Assembly: GCA_007115705.1 (NCBI GenBank)
Contig: QXEO01000819.1
Span: 743,445-807,444, forward strand
Length of the DNA stretch: 64,000 nt
From: Dactylis glomerata
Lineage: Eukaryota > Streptophyta > Magnoliopsida > Poales > Poaceae
Direction of reading: 5' to 3'
Positions 22,803 to 31,579 of the stretch are shown in pieces. The translations under genes and the position numbers were made by a program. How positions within the stretch are numbered: position 1 is the stretch's first letter; each line of letters starts with the position of its first letter. The notes below the pieces were generated by a model. That model saw nothing but the letters and a program-made list of their open reading frames with translations, had not been told where the DNA came from and made no database searches.

Positions 22803-22980
22803 TCGACACGGAAGCAACGAGAGGGCATCCGGTTGGATCACGGCGAAAACGGCGGCTTCCTCTTCCTTCTCGGCTCTCTTCTCGATCTAAGAATTCTTGC
22901 TGGATCTTGAGCAATTCGTGTATCTGGGTTGTAATCGCATAGCACCTGTAGCCACTGAATCTTTCATCAAACCGCTATCA
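22652..22980 (+). repeat. 3' LTR of element C
   Basis: 329 bp, one difference from the 5' LTR. Followed directly by the TATAT duplication. Confidence 0.95.
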
Positions 22981-22985
22981 TATAT

Positions 22986-23265
22986 CTAAATATTACTAGG
23001 ACTTGTGAACAAGTGAACATGCAGCGTGTACAGAATAAAGTGCAAAGAACACCATATATATCACTATACCATTCTAGTTTACGACTACAGCTGGAAATAA
23101 AATCATAACACTGCAGGCACTGCATGCAATCAAATAAGTAAGACAGAAGAACAATATTAGGTCAGATCGTTTCTATCTTACGCGCTAACACTAACCCCTT
23201 AGTTAAGCCCACATTGGTAGCAAAATTTTAGTTTTGTTTAGCCTAAGCTCTGATACCACTAAAGT
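22986..23265 (-). other. Element B interior, right part with primer-binding site
   Basis: 280 bp of AT-rich non-coding DNA. At 23241-23258 the minus strand reads TGGTATCAGAGCTTAGGC, a primer site for initiator tRNA-Met, seven bases from the LTR. Nothing else was recognised. Confidence 0.75.
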
Positions 23266-25128
23266 TGTCACGCCCCGAAACAGGGCCTAGTTGTGACAAC
23301 CGCCACATATTTATAATCTTGCGATTATAAACATGTAAGGCAGAAATAATACAAATATATAAAACTAAAACAGGTGAAAACACTTTATTCGTTATCTTTT
23401 CTAATACAATATTCATGCTACAAACAAGCTTCCTTTTTATTTCTATCCCATCCCGTAGTACTACTCCTACTCGTTGCCATCACTTCCAAACATGCTTAAT
23501 CTGCAAAAGAATGGAAATAGCAAGGGTGAGTATGAGGGCATACTCAGCAAGCATACGATACAAAGAGGAGCAAGCATACGATACAAAGAGGATGGCACCG
23601 GATCAACAATAAGAAGATTAGCTGAATCAAAGGTAAAGTAGCTGTAGAATAAAACAAGTTTGAATGGACTGAAAGGAAAATATCCGGCATCACACATGAC
23701 AGCAAGCATTCCCTACCCGGGAGTCACAGGGGTGAATATTCACGCTTTTACACTCTGCAGAGGGGTACTCCGACATCGACAGTCTCGACTAACTCCACAC
23801 AGACGTTAGCCGAGCAGTGTCCTTTTACCCACTAGAACCCGAACACCTGAACCTACTGATGTCGATCGTTCCTACGGATCCATCACCGACACGTTTCCGA
23901 ACAGGGCCGTCTCTAGCGGAGAACACAGTCAGTCCCATACCTGAACTGTGATCGATACAATACGTTTGCTGTCGTGATACCAGAGATTTATCGAAGAGTT
24001 TCACAAAGATTACATGACAAGAATATGAATAAGAAATTGATCAACTAGATCATCAAGAATGGTGTCTCAGATCCCTTTCAAACTCATACATGTGCACCGA
24101 ATCCAAGTGCTACCATAGACATGGGCAGTACCACATAGTGTACAGAATCAGCTAGTGTTAAATAGAGCATCAGGATCAAATAGCAATGAGATAGCACGCA
24201 TGAATCAAGGAAGTCAAGGAATAGTGCACAACTTAAATAATAAGGGTGCTAGATATATGGAGATCAAGAGCAAGAATCATATGGCAGCACTACTAGAATT
24301 ACGACAGTAGTACTGAACAAAGAACTAGGCAGGCTAGGGAGATCAAGGTAGGACGCATGCTTGCCTTAAATAGAGACAATCCTTCTCTAGATATAAACAT
24401 CCGTGTCAAATAATATTCCATAGGGATCCAAGAAATCCAATAGCAGTAGAAGCATCAATCTGCGGCGCATCTCGTCTACAATGGTTGAGCAGCACCTTCT
24501 GCTCAGTAATAATTCCATCGCCACCAAAATATGTAGCTATGGCCGCATCCCTTCTCTCTCACTCGTTCTGACTCTCACTTTCTAGCTATGTCTCTTGTTC
24601 TAGCCAAAATGTGGGGTGCGGTGAGACAAGACTACTCCTATTTATAGAACTGGTGGTCAGCAACGCTAGCTAAATTATCTGATCCGGCCGCTTTGCCGCT
24701 TACCGCTGGTGCTGGATAAAAATAAGTAGTTGGCCAACGTCCTGGAGTGAGCAAATAAAACTAGCCTTGTTTAGCTGGCCAGCATGCAAGGGTTCAAAGA
24801 TGACTAAGCTATTAGCTCCTCCAGCAAGATGCCACGTTCCATCACTCCTAATAGAATACTTCAACACAAAGTTTGGTTCGGTGTTAAGCTTGGCTGAGCA
24901 GCAACATACTTCTAATTAATTAGCACTACTCCACTTAGCTCCCAACGATTATGTATTAGTACTAGTGGACATATGCACAAACAAGTCAGGTTAAAACTCT
25001 TTCCAAATTTCATTCTTGCAATGATTAAAGCTTTATTTAAACACCAAATATTCTGAAACTTCAGATTGTTTTACTACTAATTAGTTTCTGAATTAATTTA
25101 ATTATTAACTAAATTTTGGGTTCTCACA
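23266..25128 (-). repeat. LTR of element B (5' LTR in element orientation)
   Basis: 1863 bp, partner of 15354-17216. As the 5' LTR it should carry the promoter. On the minus strand TATAAATA lies at 24646-24639. Confidence 0.93.
24639..24646 (-). promoter_or_regulatory. TATA box of element B 5' LTR
   Basis: TATAAATA on the minus strand, followed by AGGAGTAGTC. The same site is present in the 3' LTR near 16725. Probable core promoter. Confidence 0.5.
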
Positions 25129-25690
25129 CGAATTATTCTCTTCGGGCCAGCAGCGCCTCTGCGTTATTCGAGTGCGGGCGTTCTTGTCCCTCGAATCATT
25201 TTCTTTGGGCTAGCGGTGCCTCCGAATTATTCGAGTGCGGGCCTCGGTCCCTCGAATCTCTTTCTTCGGTCAGCAGCGCCTCCATATTATTCGAGTGCGG
25301 GCTCCGGTCCCTCGAATCAATTCTTTCGGGCCAGCAGCGCCTCCATATTCTTCGAGTGCGGGCAGATTGTACCTCGAATAATTCTCTCGGTCTTCAGCGC
25401 CGCGTATATTACTTTTGAGTGCGGGCAACTTGTCCCTCAAAGAATTCTCTCGGTCTTCAGCGCTGCGTATATTGCTTTCGAGTGCGGGCTGCTTGTCCCT
25501 CGAAGTGCTCTTTTGGTCTTCAACGCCTTCATATTATTCGAGTGCGGACACTTTGTCCCTCGAATTGCTTCATGAGGCCTTCAGCGCCTTCATATTATTC
25601 GAGTGCGGACGATCTGTCCCTCGAATCGCTTCATCAGGCCTTCAGTGCCTCCCTATTATTCGAGTGTGGGTTGCTTAATCCCTTGAATCT
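25129..25690. repeat. TTCGAGTGCGGG tandem repeat, right half
   Basis: About nine more units of 55-70 bp with the core ATTCGAGTGCGGGC...TTGTCCCTCGAA and an AGCAGCGCC spacer. They continue the array cut at 15353. Together the array had about 13 units before element B landed in it. Confidence 0.85.
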
Positions 25691-26110
25691 CTATTTCGAG
25701 CTATCAATGCTTTTCATCTTATCTTTCCCGAAACATGGTAGCAATAAACCGGTTCGGATGTCGTATGTCAAATACGAAGGTAAGTCCACAGTTAGCAACA
25801 CTAGATGGCCCGGTATTCGTATCAAGCGCGCTCCGCCGAGATAATTTCCGTGCTTACAGCATGAAGACATGCACCGATGGACGCATCGGGTGCTTCACAA
25901 TTACTGGGCTTCGACCTAGTAAGTACCAACGCGGCATGGGTCGAAGTAGCGCCAGTCCACGCGGGTTCGAGTCCGGGGACTCGAACTTGAGTAAGCTAAC
26001 ATTGTTTTTGCTGTTGTGCAATTAACTGGACCCGACGAGCGTTCCAGGCATGTTATGCCAATTCCCATGATTATAACCCGACGCACTTCCGGGTCTCGCT
26101 ATTTCTGCTC
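25691..26110. other. Element A interior, non-coding
   Basis: Unique-looking sequence between two tandem arrays of element A. No retroelement protein motif was seen. Confidence 0.4.
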
Positions 26111-26114
26111 ATAC

Positions 26115-26465
26115 ATTCGCCCCGGCGTTGGCAACACGCTCGGGGGCTGCACCTCGAATTTGCATTCCTTCGCCCCAGTGTTGGCAACACGCTCGGGGGC
26201 TGCGCCTCGAATTTGCATTCCTTCGCCCCAGCGTTGGCAACACGCTCGGGGGCTGCGCCTCGAATTTGCATTCCTTTGCCCCAGCGTTGGCAACACGCTC
26301 GGGGGCTGCGTCTCGAATTGGCATTCCTTCGCCCCTGCGTTGGTAACATGCTCGGGGGCTGCGCCTTACAACCCGATGCTAGCAACGCTCGGGGGCTACG
26401 CTTACATGCTAACCTTAGCATCCACTATTTTTGTACCCGGTGTTAGCAACACGCTTCGGGACTCC
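26115..26465. repeat. 54-bp tandem repeat with CTCGGGGGCT core (element A)
   Basis: Five to six units of about 54 bp with the core GTTGGCAACACGCTCGGGGG followed by CTGCGCCTCGAATTTGCATT, starting near 26125, 26180, 26234, 26288, 26339 and a shortened one near 26378. The core CTCGGGGGCT resembles the purine-rich end of grass gypsy elements just before their 3' LTR. Confidence 0.85.
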
Positions 26466-26880
26466 GCCTTATGCTGTTAACCTCAACAGTCTTCAATGAT
26501 ATCAACTGTACTCCGTCTACTACGTCGATTTCGGTCCGCGGTATTCGGCACCTTCCGACTCGACGCCGAAAACTTTATGTCGTATCGACTCCGGTCCACG
26601 GTATTCGACTCCTGTCTGCCACCTGCCAGCAACACCAACCTCTTCGCCTACAATGACCAAGCATTCGGGGGCTCAACAACAATATTGCCCCTAACGATTC
26701 GCAAAACAGCAAGCGTTTGACAACATCATCACAATGATTCAGCTACCGTGCAACTCTATCGGCCGCGACATGCAAGAACTTTATTTGGTGCCCTCACACG
26801 CGACATGCAAGACTATGACTTCAAGGCAAGATTTGAGTCTCTACCCAATTCTACGAATTGACTAGACACTCGGTGGCTAC

Positions 26881-27315
26881 TGACGAGGGTATGACCCCTC
26901 GGGTCCTCATGTTTAGCATACCTGCTATCGGCCACGGAAGAAGCCTACTCGAAGGATACATGAAGCCCGCAAGGCCCAATACGCCAACTTAGGGTAGAAG
27001 TCAAGAAACCCCTTGTAAACCCTAACTGGCTGCATATATAAAGCCACCAAGGGGCACCCTTAGACAGACTAGCTTACAACAGATTACATTACACGCATAC
27101 AACTCCACCTACGGCGGCTCCCTGTAAACACCATGTGATATTATACTAGATTGCTAGCAGGATGTAGCGATCCTCCGTCGAGGGGACGTGAACCTGGGTA
27201 AAACTTTGTGTGCCCCTCGTCGTTTATCGACCGCCGTCGAGTTCGCCGGATCCCACATACGCTCCATGAATCGAAAGCCCTCAAACATGGGCATTGCCGG
27301 GGTAGAACCTCATCA
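26881..27315 (+). repeat. 3' LTR of element A
   Basis: 435 bp, partner of 12069-12502. Preceded by CTCGGTGGCTAC as polypurine-like tract and followed by the GTGGC duplication. Confidence 0.9.
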
Positions 27316-27320
27316 GTGGC

Positions 27321-27741
27321 CATGCTAGGTGGTGGCGATCCGTTATGCCAGAGTTTTTTGTGCGATGGGGGCAGGAGAAATCTTTGTCAATTTGTATGGC
27401 CCTAACGCGGTGTCGTCTTTGAGTGACACCATTCCTTCTTGGAGGGTGTCGTGGGAATACCCTGTCCACTATACTCCACGTACGGGAGAAACCCTAGGAC
27501 CGGTTTGGTCTGGGCAGCAGCACCGTGTCGACGACGTTTCCCTTCTTGAAGGTGCTGCTTTGTATGGGTGCTTCGGAGTATTTGGAGCGTGGTGGGAAAA
27601 TACAAAGGGCGCCGCGGTTACGGGTCATCATCGTTTAGTCACTTCGCCTTTACTATCATTTCTTTTCTTATTGGGCATGTTTCTGCTGTTGCTCAAGCAT
27701 TTTCTTGGTTTCAACTTGTTTGTATCGATGTGGTTGCTATA
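27321..27741 (+). other. Old retroposon-like host segment, part 3
   Basis: Continues the layer cut at 12068. GC-balanced, with no convincing frame. The style (short GTGTCG/TTGGAGG phrases, many stops) is like untranslated regions of grass non-LTR retroposons. No function is claimed. Confidence 0.35.
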
Positions 27742-27924
27742 GGGCTGTTTGGTTGGGCTTAAATTTGGCTTTTGGCTTTGGGCTTATAAGCCACAAAAGC
27801 ACCTAATAAAGATGTTCTTTTGATTTTGGATTTGGCTTATACTATCATGCAATAATGTCTAGACGAAAGCTAAAAGCCAAAGCCAAAATCTAAAAACCAT
27901 AAATAAGCTCAACCAAACAGCCCC
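27742..27924. mobile_element. MITE with GGGCTGTTTGGTT ends
   Basis: Inverted ends GGGCTGTTTGGTTGGGCTTA (left) and GGGGCTGTTTGGTTGAGCTT (right, minus strand) enclose about 180 bp rich in TTTGGCTTTTGGC and its complement. A common grass MITE layout. A TATA-like sequence lies on both sides, but the target duplication is not clear. Confidence 0.65.
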
Positions 27925-28660
27925 TTATATAGCGGGACGAAAGTAGAAAGTCGCTTTGGAGCACGAGCTCCATAGAGCCTGTTATTTATTTATTTTGTAA
28001 TTGATAGTTTAAGTTTTAAAAAATTTGAATGTAGTAAATTATGTACACTACAAGCATAATGTTTTTAATGTCAAATACCTTGTATTTTAGGTTCAACAAA
28101 AAAGACAAATTAGACACATTTTAGAATATTTGAAAATTACACTGTTCATGTTCTCAGATCTACAATTTTTTTTTATTTTTGCTAAGGATAGAATATGAGG
28201 GAATTAAGGCTTGAAAATGTACGGTGTGATAGGATAAATCACTGGCTACATGTCCAAATTTTTTTGGAATTTTTGTGAAGCTTTAGATTTGAATTTTTCA
28301 AACTTTTCAAAAACAAGCTTAGTGGATCCCGTGCCCTAAATTGACGCGCTCGGGACGAAAGGCTCTTTCGAGAAGGAGATGGCCCAATATCAAAAGGGGA
28401 GCGCTGAGCATCCCCTGGGGAATCGGCAGGTTCGATTCCCCGCCTCCTGCGCTCGCCACGTGTCCCACCTGGACCACTCTCGCACGCGTAAAAAAGTCTT
28501 CAATATTCCCAAAGAAAAATCAAGCGCCATCCCAGCGTTAGGCGCAACGCCTTCCGACCCCCTCGACCTCTCAACGCCTCCCCGACCCTATTGCACCAAG
28601 TGCGGCCAGCGAGGCCCCCGACCGCTGTCGTGCTCCGGCGTCCTTGCAGCATCTCCGACC
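27925..28660. other. Non-coding DNA, nothing recognised
   Basis: AT-rich to 28320, then GC-rich. At 28420-28450 a CAGGTTCGATTCCCCG motif resembles a tRNA T-arm, but no cloverleaf can be built around it. Confidence 0.35.
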
Positions 28661-28934
28661 AGTTTGTAGCAGCTGCCAGAGCCCCGATGTAGCAGCCGCC
28701 AGAGTCCGTTGGTGCAGCTGCTGGAGCTCGTCAGAGCAGCCTCTAGAACCCAGCCACCGGAGACCGTTGTAGCAGCCGTCGGGGACCGTTTGAGCAGCCG
28801 CCAGAGCCCAATGTAGCAGCCACCGAAGACCGTTGGAGCAGCCGCCGGAGACCGTTGGAGCAGCCGTCGGAGCGAGATGTAGCAGCCGCCGGAGACGGCC
28901 CGCCGCCGGTAGCAACGCTGCCCGCCATAGGCAG
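28661..28934. repeat. GCAGCCGCCGGAGACCGTTG tandem array
   Basis: About seven degenerate copies of a ~36-bp unit (consensus around GTAGCAGCCGCCGGAGACCG). Element E is inserted at its right edge; GGCAG at 28930-28934 is its left target duplication. A trace of the sequence resumes at 35762. Confidence 0.7.
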
Positions 28935-30524
28935 TGATACGTCTCAAACGTATCTATAATTTTTGATGCTCCATGCTTGTTTCTACACCATTTGCCTATT
29001 GTTTCGTTACACTTAGTGGCATTCTTATGTATTTTCCGGAACTAACCTATTAACGAAGTGCCACAGTGCCAGTTTCCTGTTTTCTGCTGTTTTTGTGTTT
29101 CAGAAGTGATACACAGGAAATATTCTCGGAATTGGACGAAACAAGTTCCTGAAGACTTATATCACGGGGAAGCTTCCATACATCCGAAGAAGAGACGGAG
29201 GAGGGACACGTGGGCCCCACATGCACAGGCGGCGCGGCCAGGCCCCTGGCCGCGCCACCCCTGTGTGAGGGGGCCTGGTCCCTCCTCTGACATCGCCCCT
29301 TCGCCTATAAAGACCCCCCGACGAGAAAAACCTACCCCGATCAGTTTTCCAGAATACATCGCGATCCGCCGCCGCCGTCGACCTGAAGATCGGGAGGGTC
29401 CAGAAGCTCTTCCCGGCACCCTGCCGGAGAGGGGAATCGCCACCGGAGGTCTTCTTCATCGCCATGCTTGCCTCCGGAGCGATGAGTGAGTAGTCTACCT
29501 TGGACTATGGGTCCATAGCAGTAGCTAGATGGTTGTCTTCTCCACCATGTGCTTCATGTTTAGATCTCATGAGCTGCCATACATGATTGAGATCACCGTT
29601 ATGTAATTCTATGATGTTGGTTTGTTGGGATCCGATGAATATTGGTGTTTATGATTAAGTTGCTGTACTGAATTATATCTTTTGTTATCTCTATGTTGTT
29701 TATGATCTTGCATGCTCTCCGTTGTTAGTAGCTATCTTGGCCGAGTAGTTGCTAGTGACTCCAAGAGGGGGTATTTATGCTCGATAGTGGGTTCATGTCT
29801 CTATTTCACCTGGGGGAGTGACAGAAACCTCTAAGGTGGTAGATGTGCTGTTGCTACTAGGGAGAAAACAACATTCATATGCTCAAGGGCATATGCTTTG
29901 TTTACATTACACACTTTGCTTAATGCAATTATCTGTTGTTCGCAACTTAATACTTCTAGGGTGTTCGGATGATATCCCCGGGAGTGGATTATTAGTCATA
30001 GATGCAGTTGGATGGCGGTCTATGTATTTTGTTGTAATGCCCAGAGTAAATCTCATAGTGATCTTCTTGACATATCACGTTATCTTTATTCTATCAATTG
30101 CCCAACTGTAATTTGTTTACCCAGCATGTTATTTTATCTATGGAGAGACACCACTAGTGAACTGTGGACCCCGGTCCTATTTTAATCATATTGCAATCAC
30201 CTGTTTACTTTTCCCGCACTGTTTACTTTACTCGCACATTACTACTATTTTCCACTCGATACACTCATAACCTTTGTTTCAAGCAAACCGGTGAGATTGA
30301 CAACCTCATCGCAAGTTGGGAACAAAGTATTTGTTTGTGTGTGTGCAGGTTCCACAACACCTTCAGTCGTCATCGTCTCCCTTCTCCTGTTCGATAAACC
30401 TTGGTTTCTTAATTGAGGGAAAACTTGCTGCTACACTCATCATACCTTCCTCTTGGGGTTCCCAACGGGCTGGTCATTCACCACGCACAAGGACAGTTTG
30501 CTACCACATCAACTTGGAGTAGCA
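28935..30524 (+). repeat. 5' LTR of element E
   Basis: 1590 bp with TG...CA ends. Holds TATAAAG at 29306-29312. The frames inside (for example 29058-29489) recur in the partner LTR and in element D and are not taken as genes. Confidence 0.92.
29306..29312 (+). promoter_or_regulatory. TATA box of element E LTR
   Basis: TATAAAG after a GC-rich block. Repeated at 34538-34544 in the 3' LTR and matched in element D. Probable core promoter. Confidence 0.55.
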
Positions 30525-30534
30525 GCTATTTTTC

Positions 30535-30552
30535 TGGCGCCGTTGCCGGGGA
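30535..30552 (+). promoter_or_regulatory. Primer-binding site of element E
   Basis: TGGCGCCGTTGCCGGGGA lies ten bases after the LTR, the same spacing as in element D. Confidence 0.8.
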
Positions 30553-30712
30553 AGAGAGAAGACTTCTGCGAGGGGAGTTCTTCGCACACACATTCTTTAC
30601 TTTGTTATTTGTTTTGCTTTACTTTATTTTATTTTACCTGCACTGCTTTATATCAAACACCCAAAAAAATTAGAATCCTTGGTAGTTGTTATTTCTTTGC
30701 TTTTAGTTTATC

Positions 30713-31579
30713 ATGTCTAGTTTAGTTGCTACTACTATGTCCCCCGAGGACATGATCTTTACCTTTAAGCAGAAAGATGAGGAAAGCTTTAAAGAAGCTT
30801 GGTCTAGAATTTATGATTGGCATGGAAAAACTGAACCTAAAATGACTTTGAGTTTGCTTCTTAGTAGCTTTTACTTTGGACTTTCTCTTCGTTATAGATA
30901 TGCTTTGGATGCTACTGCAGAAGGAGATTTCCTTCATTGTGATGGAGATCAAGCCTTCAATATTATTAAAAAGTTGATTACAATTTATAGCATGCCAACC
31001 TATTTTGATTCCTCTCTTGTGAGCATTTTTAATAGACTTAATACTCTTGAGACTCACACTGCTAGTTTGAGTTCTTGCTACAATACTTTGCGCCAGCATT
31101 TTGATTATGTGCCAACAAATACTGAACCTTCAAGCTGGTATCCTACAATAAAAATCACCATTAGTGGTGAAACTTTTCATGCTCGTTGTGATATTATGTC
31201 TGAATTTTGTCTCATGCCAAAGGATGTTTATGAATCTTTGAGCCTTTGGAAGCTTTCTGAGGGAGGAGAAGAAATTTTTCTTACTAACAATGCCACCATA
31301 TCTCCCCTTGGAATAGCTGAAGGAGTCTTTACAAAAATCCTAGGAAGAATAATATCTACTGATTATCTTGTTATTGAATGTGTAGGAAAAGGACAAATCA
31401 CACTTGGAAGATCCATTCTGAAGCTCCTTGGCGCCGTTATCGATGTGGGAAAAGGCAATATAACATTTACTACTCCACCTTGCAATAACCATGTCTTTCC
31501 TAGAGTCAAGAGCAAAGGTAAGAAAGGGAGACGTAAGGCACGTGCTGATCCTAGCACTTCATCACTTGATATTACTTGA
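30713..31579 (+). CDS. Gag with protease-like domain (element E)
   Basis: 288 codons. The N-terminal ~95 residues (FTFKQKDEESFKEAWSRI and on) match Athila-type gag. From about residue 142 the protein has a retropepsin-like fold signature: ITISGETFHARCDIMSEF, then CLMPKDVYESL, then TLGRSILKLLGAVIDVGKG. In Athila/Tat protease the block before the 'MPK' motif carries the catalytic Asp-Leu/Ser-Gly. Here it reads Asp-Ile-Met-Ser, so the Gly is missing and activity is unlikely. There is no zinc knuckle. The frame is intact in a young insertion, which argues for a structural role. D carries a different C-terminal part on the same kind of N-terminus. Confidence 0.65.
   Translation: MSSLVATTMSPEDMIFTFKQKDEESFKEAWSRIYDWHGKTEPKMTLSLLLSSFYFGLSLRYRYALDATAEGDFLHCDGDQAFNIIKKLITIYSMPTYFDSSLVSIFNRLNTLETHTASLSSCYNTLRQHFDYVPTNTEPSSWYPTIKITISGETFHARCDIMSEFCLMPKDVYESLSLWKLSEGGEEIFLTNNATISPLGIAEGVFTKILGRIISTDYLVIECVGKGQITLGRSILKLLGAVIDVGKGNITFTTPPCNNHVFPRVKSKGKKGRRKARADPSTSSLDIT

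Larger units (their letters stand above)
17364..22980 (+). mobile_element. Element C: Ty3/gypsy chromovirus-type LTR retrotransposon
   Basis: 5617 bp with two 329-bp LTRs that differ at a single base. It is flanked by a perfect TATAT duplication (17359-17363, 22981-22985) and inserted in the interior of B. The primer site TGGTATCAGAGCC follows the 5' LTR and a purine tract (AAGGGGAGGGGA-like) precedes the 3' LTR. A 1503-codon frame holds gag, protease, reverse transcriptase, RNase H and integrase. One LTR difference suggests a very recent insertion. The only visible lesions are the uncertain gag start and the TGA at 22344-22346. Confidence 0.96.
15354..25128 (-). mobile_element. Element B: non-autonomous LTR element with long LTRs and tiny interior
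   Basis: Two 1863-bp LTRs (15354-17216 and 23266-25128) are flanked by a perfect CGAAT duplication (15349-15353, 25129-25133). A primer site next to the right LTR (TGGTATCAGAGCTTAGGC on the minus strand) and a purine tract next to the left LTR (AAGGTGGGGAGGA on the minus strand) show minus orientation. After removing nested element C and its duplicated target, the interior is only about 427 bp and non-coding. The LTRs differ at about 15 sites (0.8%). Such an element must use enzymes from another family. The shared TGGTATCAGAGC primer type makes gypsy elements such as C possible helpers, but this is inference. Confidence 0.92.
12069..27315 (+). mobile_element. Element A: large non-coding LTR retrotransposon (LARD-like)
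   Basis: LTRs of 434-435 bp (12069-12502 and 26881-27315) begin TGACGAGG and end CTCGTCA/CTCATCA. They are flanked by a perfect GTGGC duplication (12064-12068, 27316-27320). A primer-binding-like site follows the left LTR. With the nested hAT MITE and elements B and C removed, the interior is about 4.0 kb. It shows no gag or pol motifs but several tandem-repeat arrays. LTR divergence is about 16 changes plus one indel in 434 bp, the highest of the elements here, in line with its outermost place in the nest. Confidence 0.88.

Noticed and set aside
14836..26465. CRISPR-like regularly spaced repeats
   Set aside because: The units are contiguous degenerate tandem repeats without unique spacers in a plant retroelement; there are no cas genes.
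28400..28460. Possible tRNA (T-arm-like CAGGTTCGATTCCCCG)
   Set aside because: No A box, D-arm or acceptor pairing can be built around it, so it is a chance or relic match.
28661..28934. Open frames of ~115 codons on the minus strand with Gly/Cys-rich repeats
   Set aside because: They come from a 36-bp tandem repeat open in several frames at once and have no start context or domain.
29058..29489. 143-codon frame in element E LTR, repeated at 34290 and on the opposite strand in element D
   Set aside because: It lies in LTR sequence across the promoter and leader, opens on both strands, and differs by stops between copies, so it is not taken as a gene.
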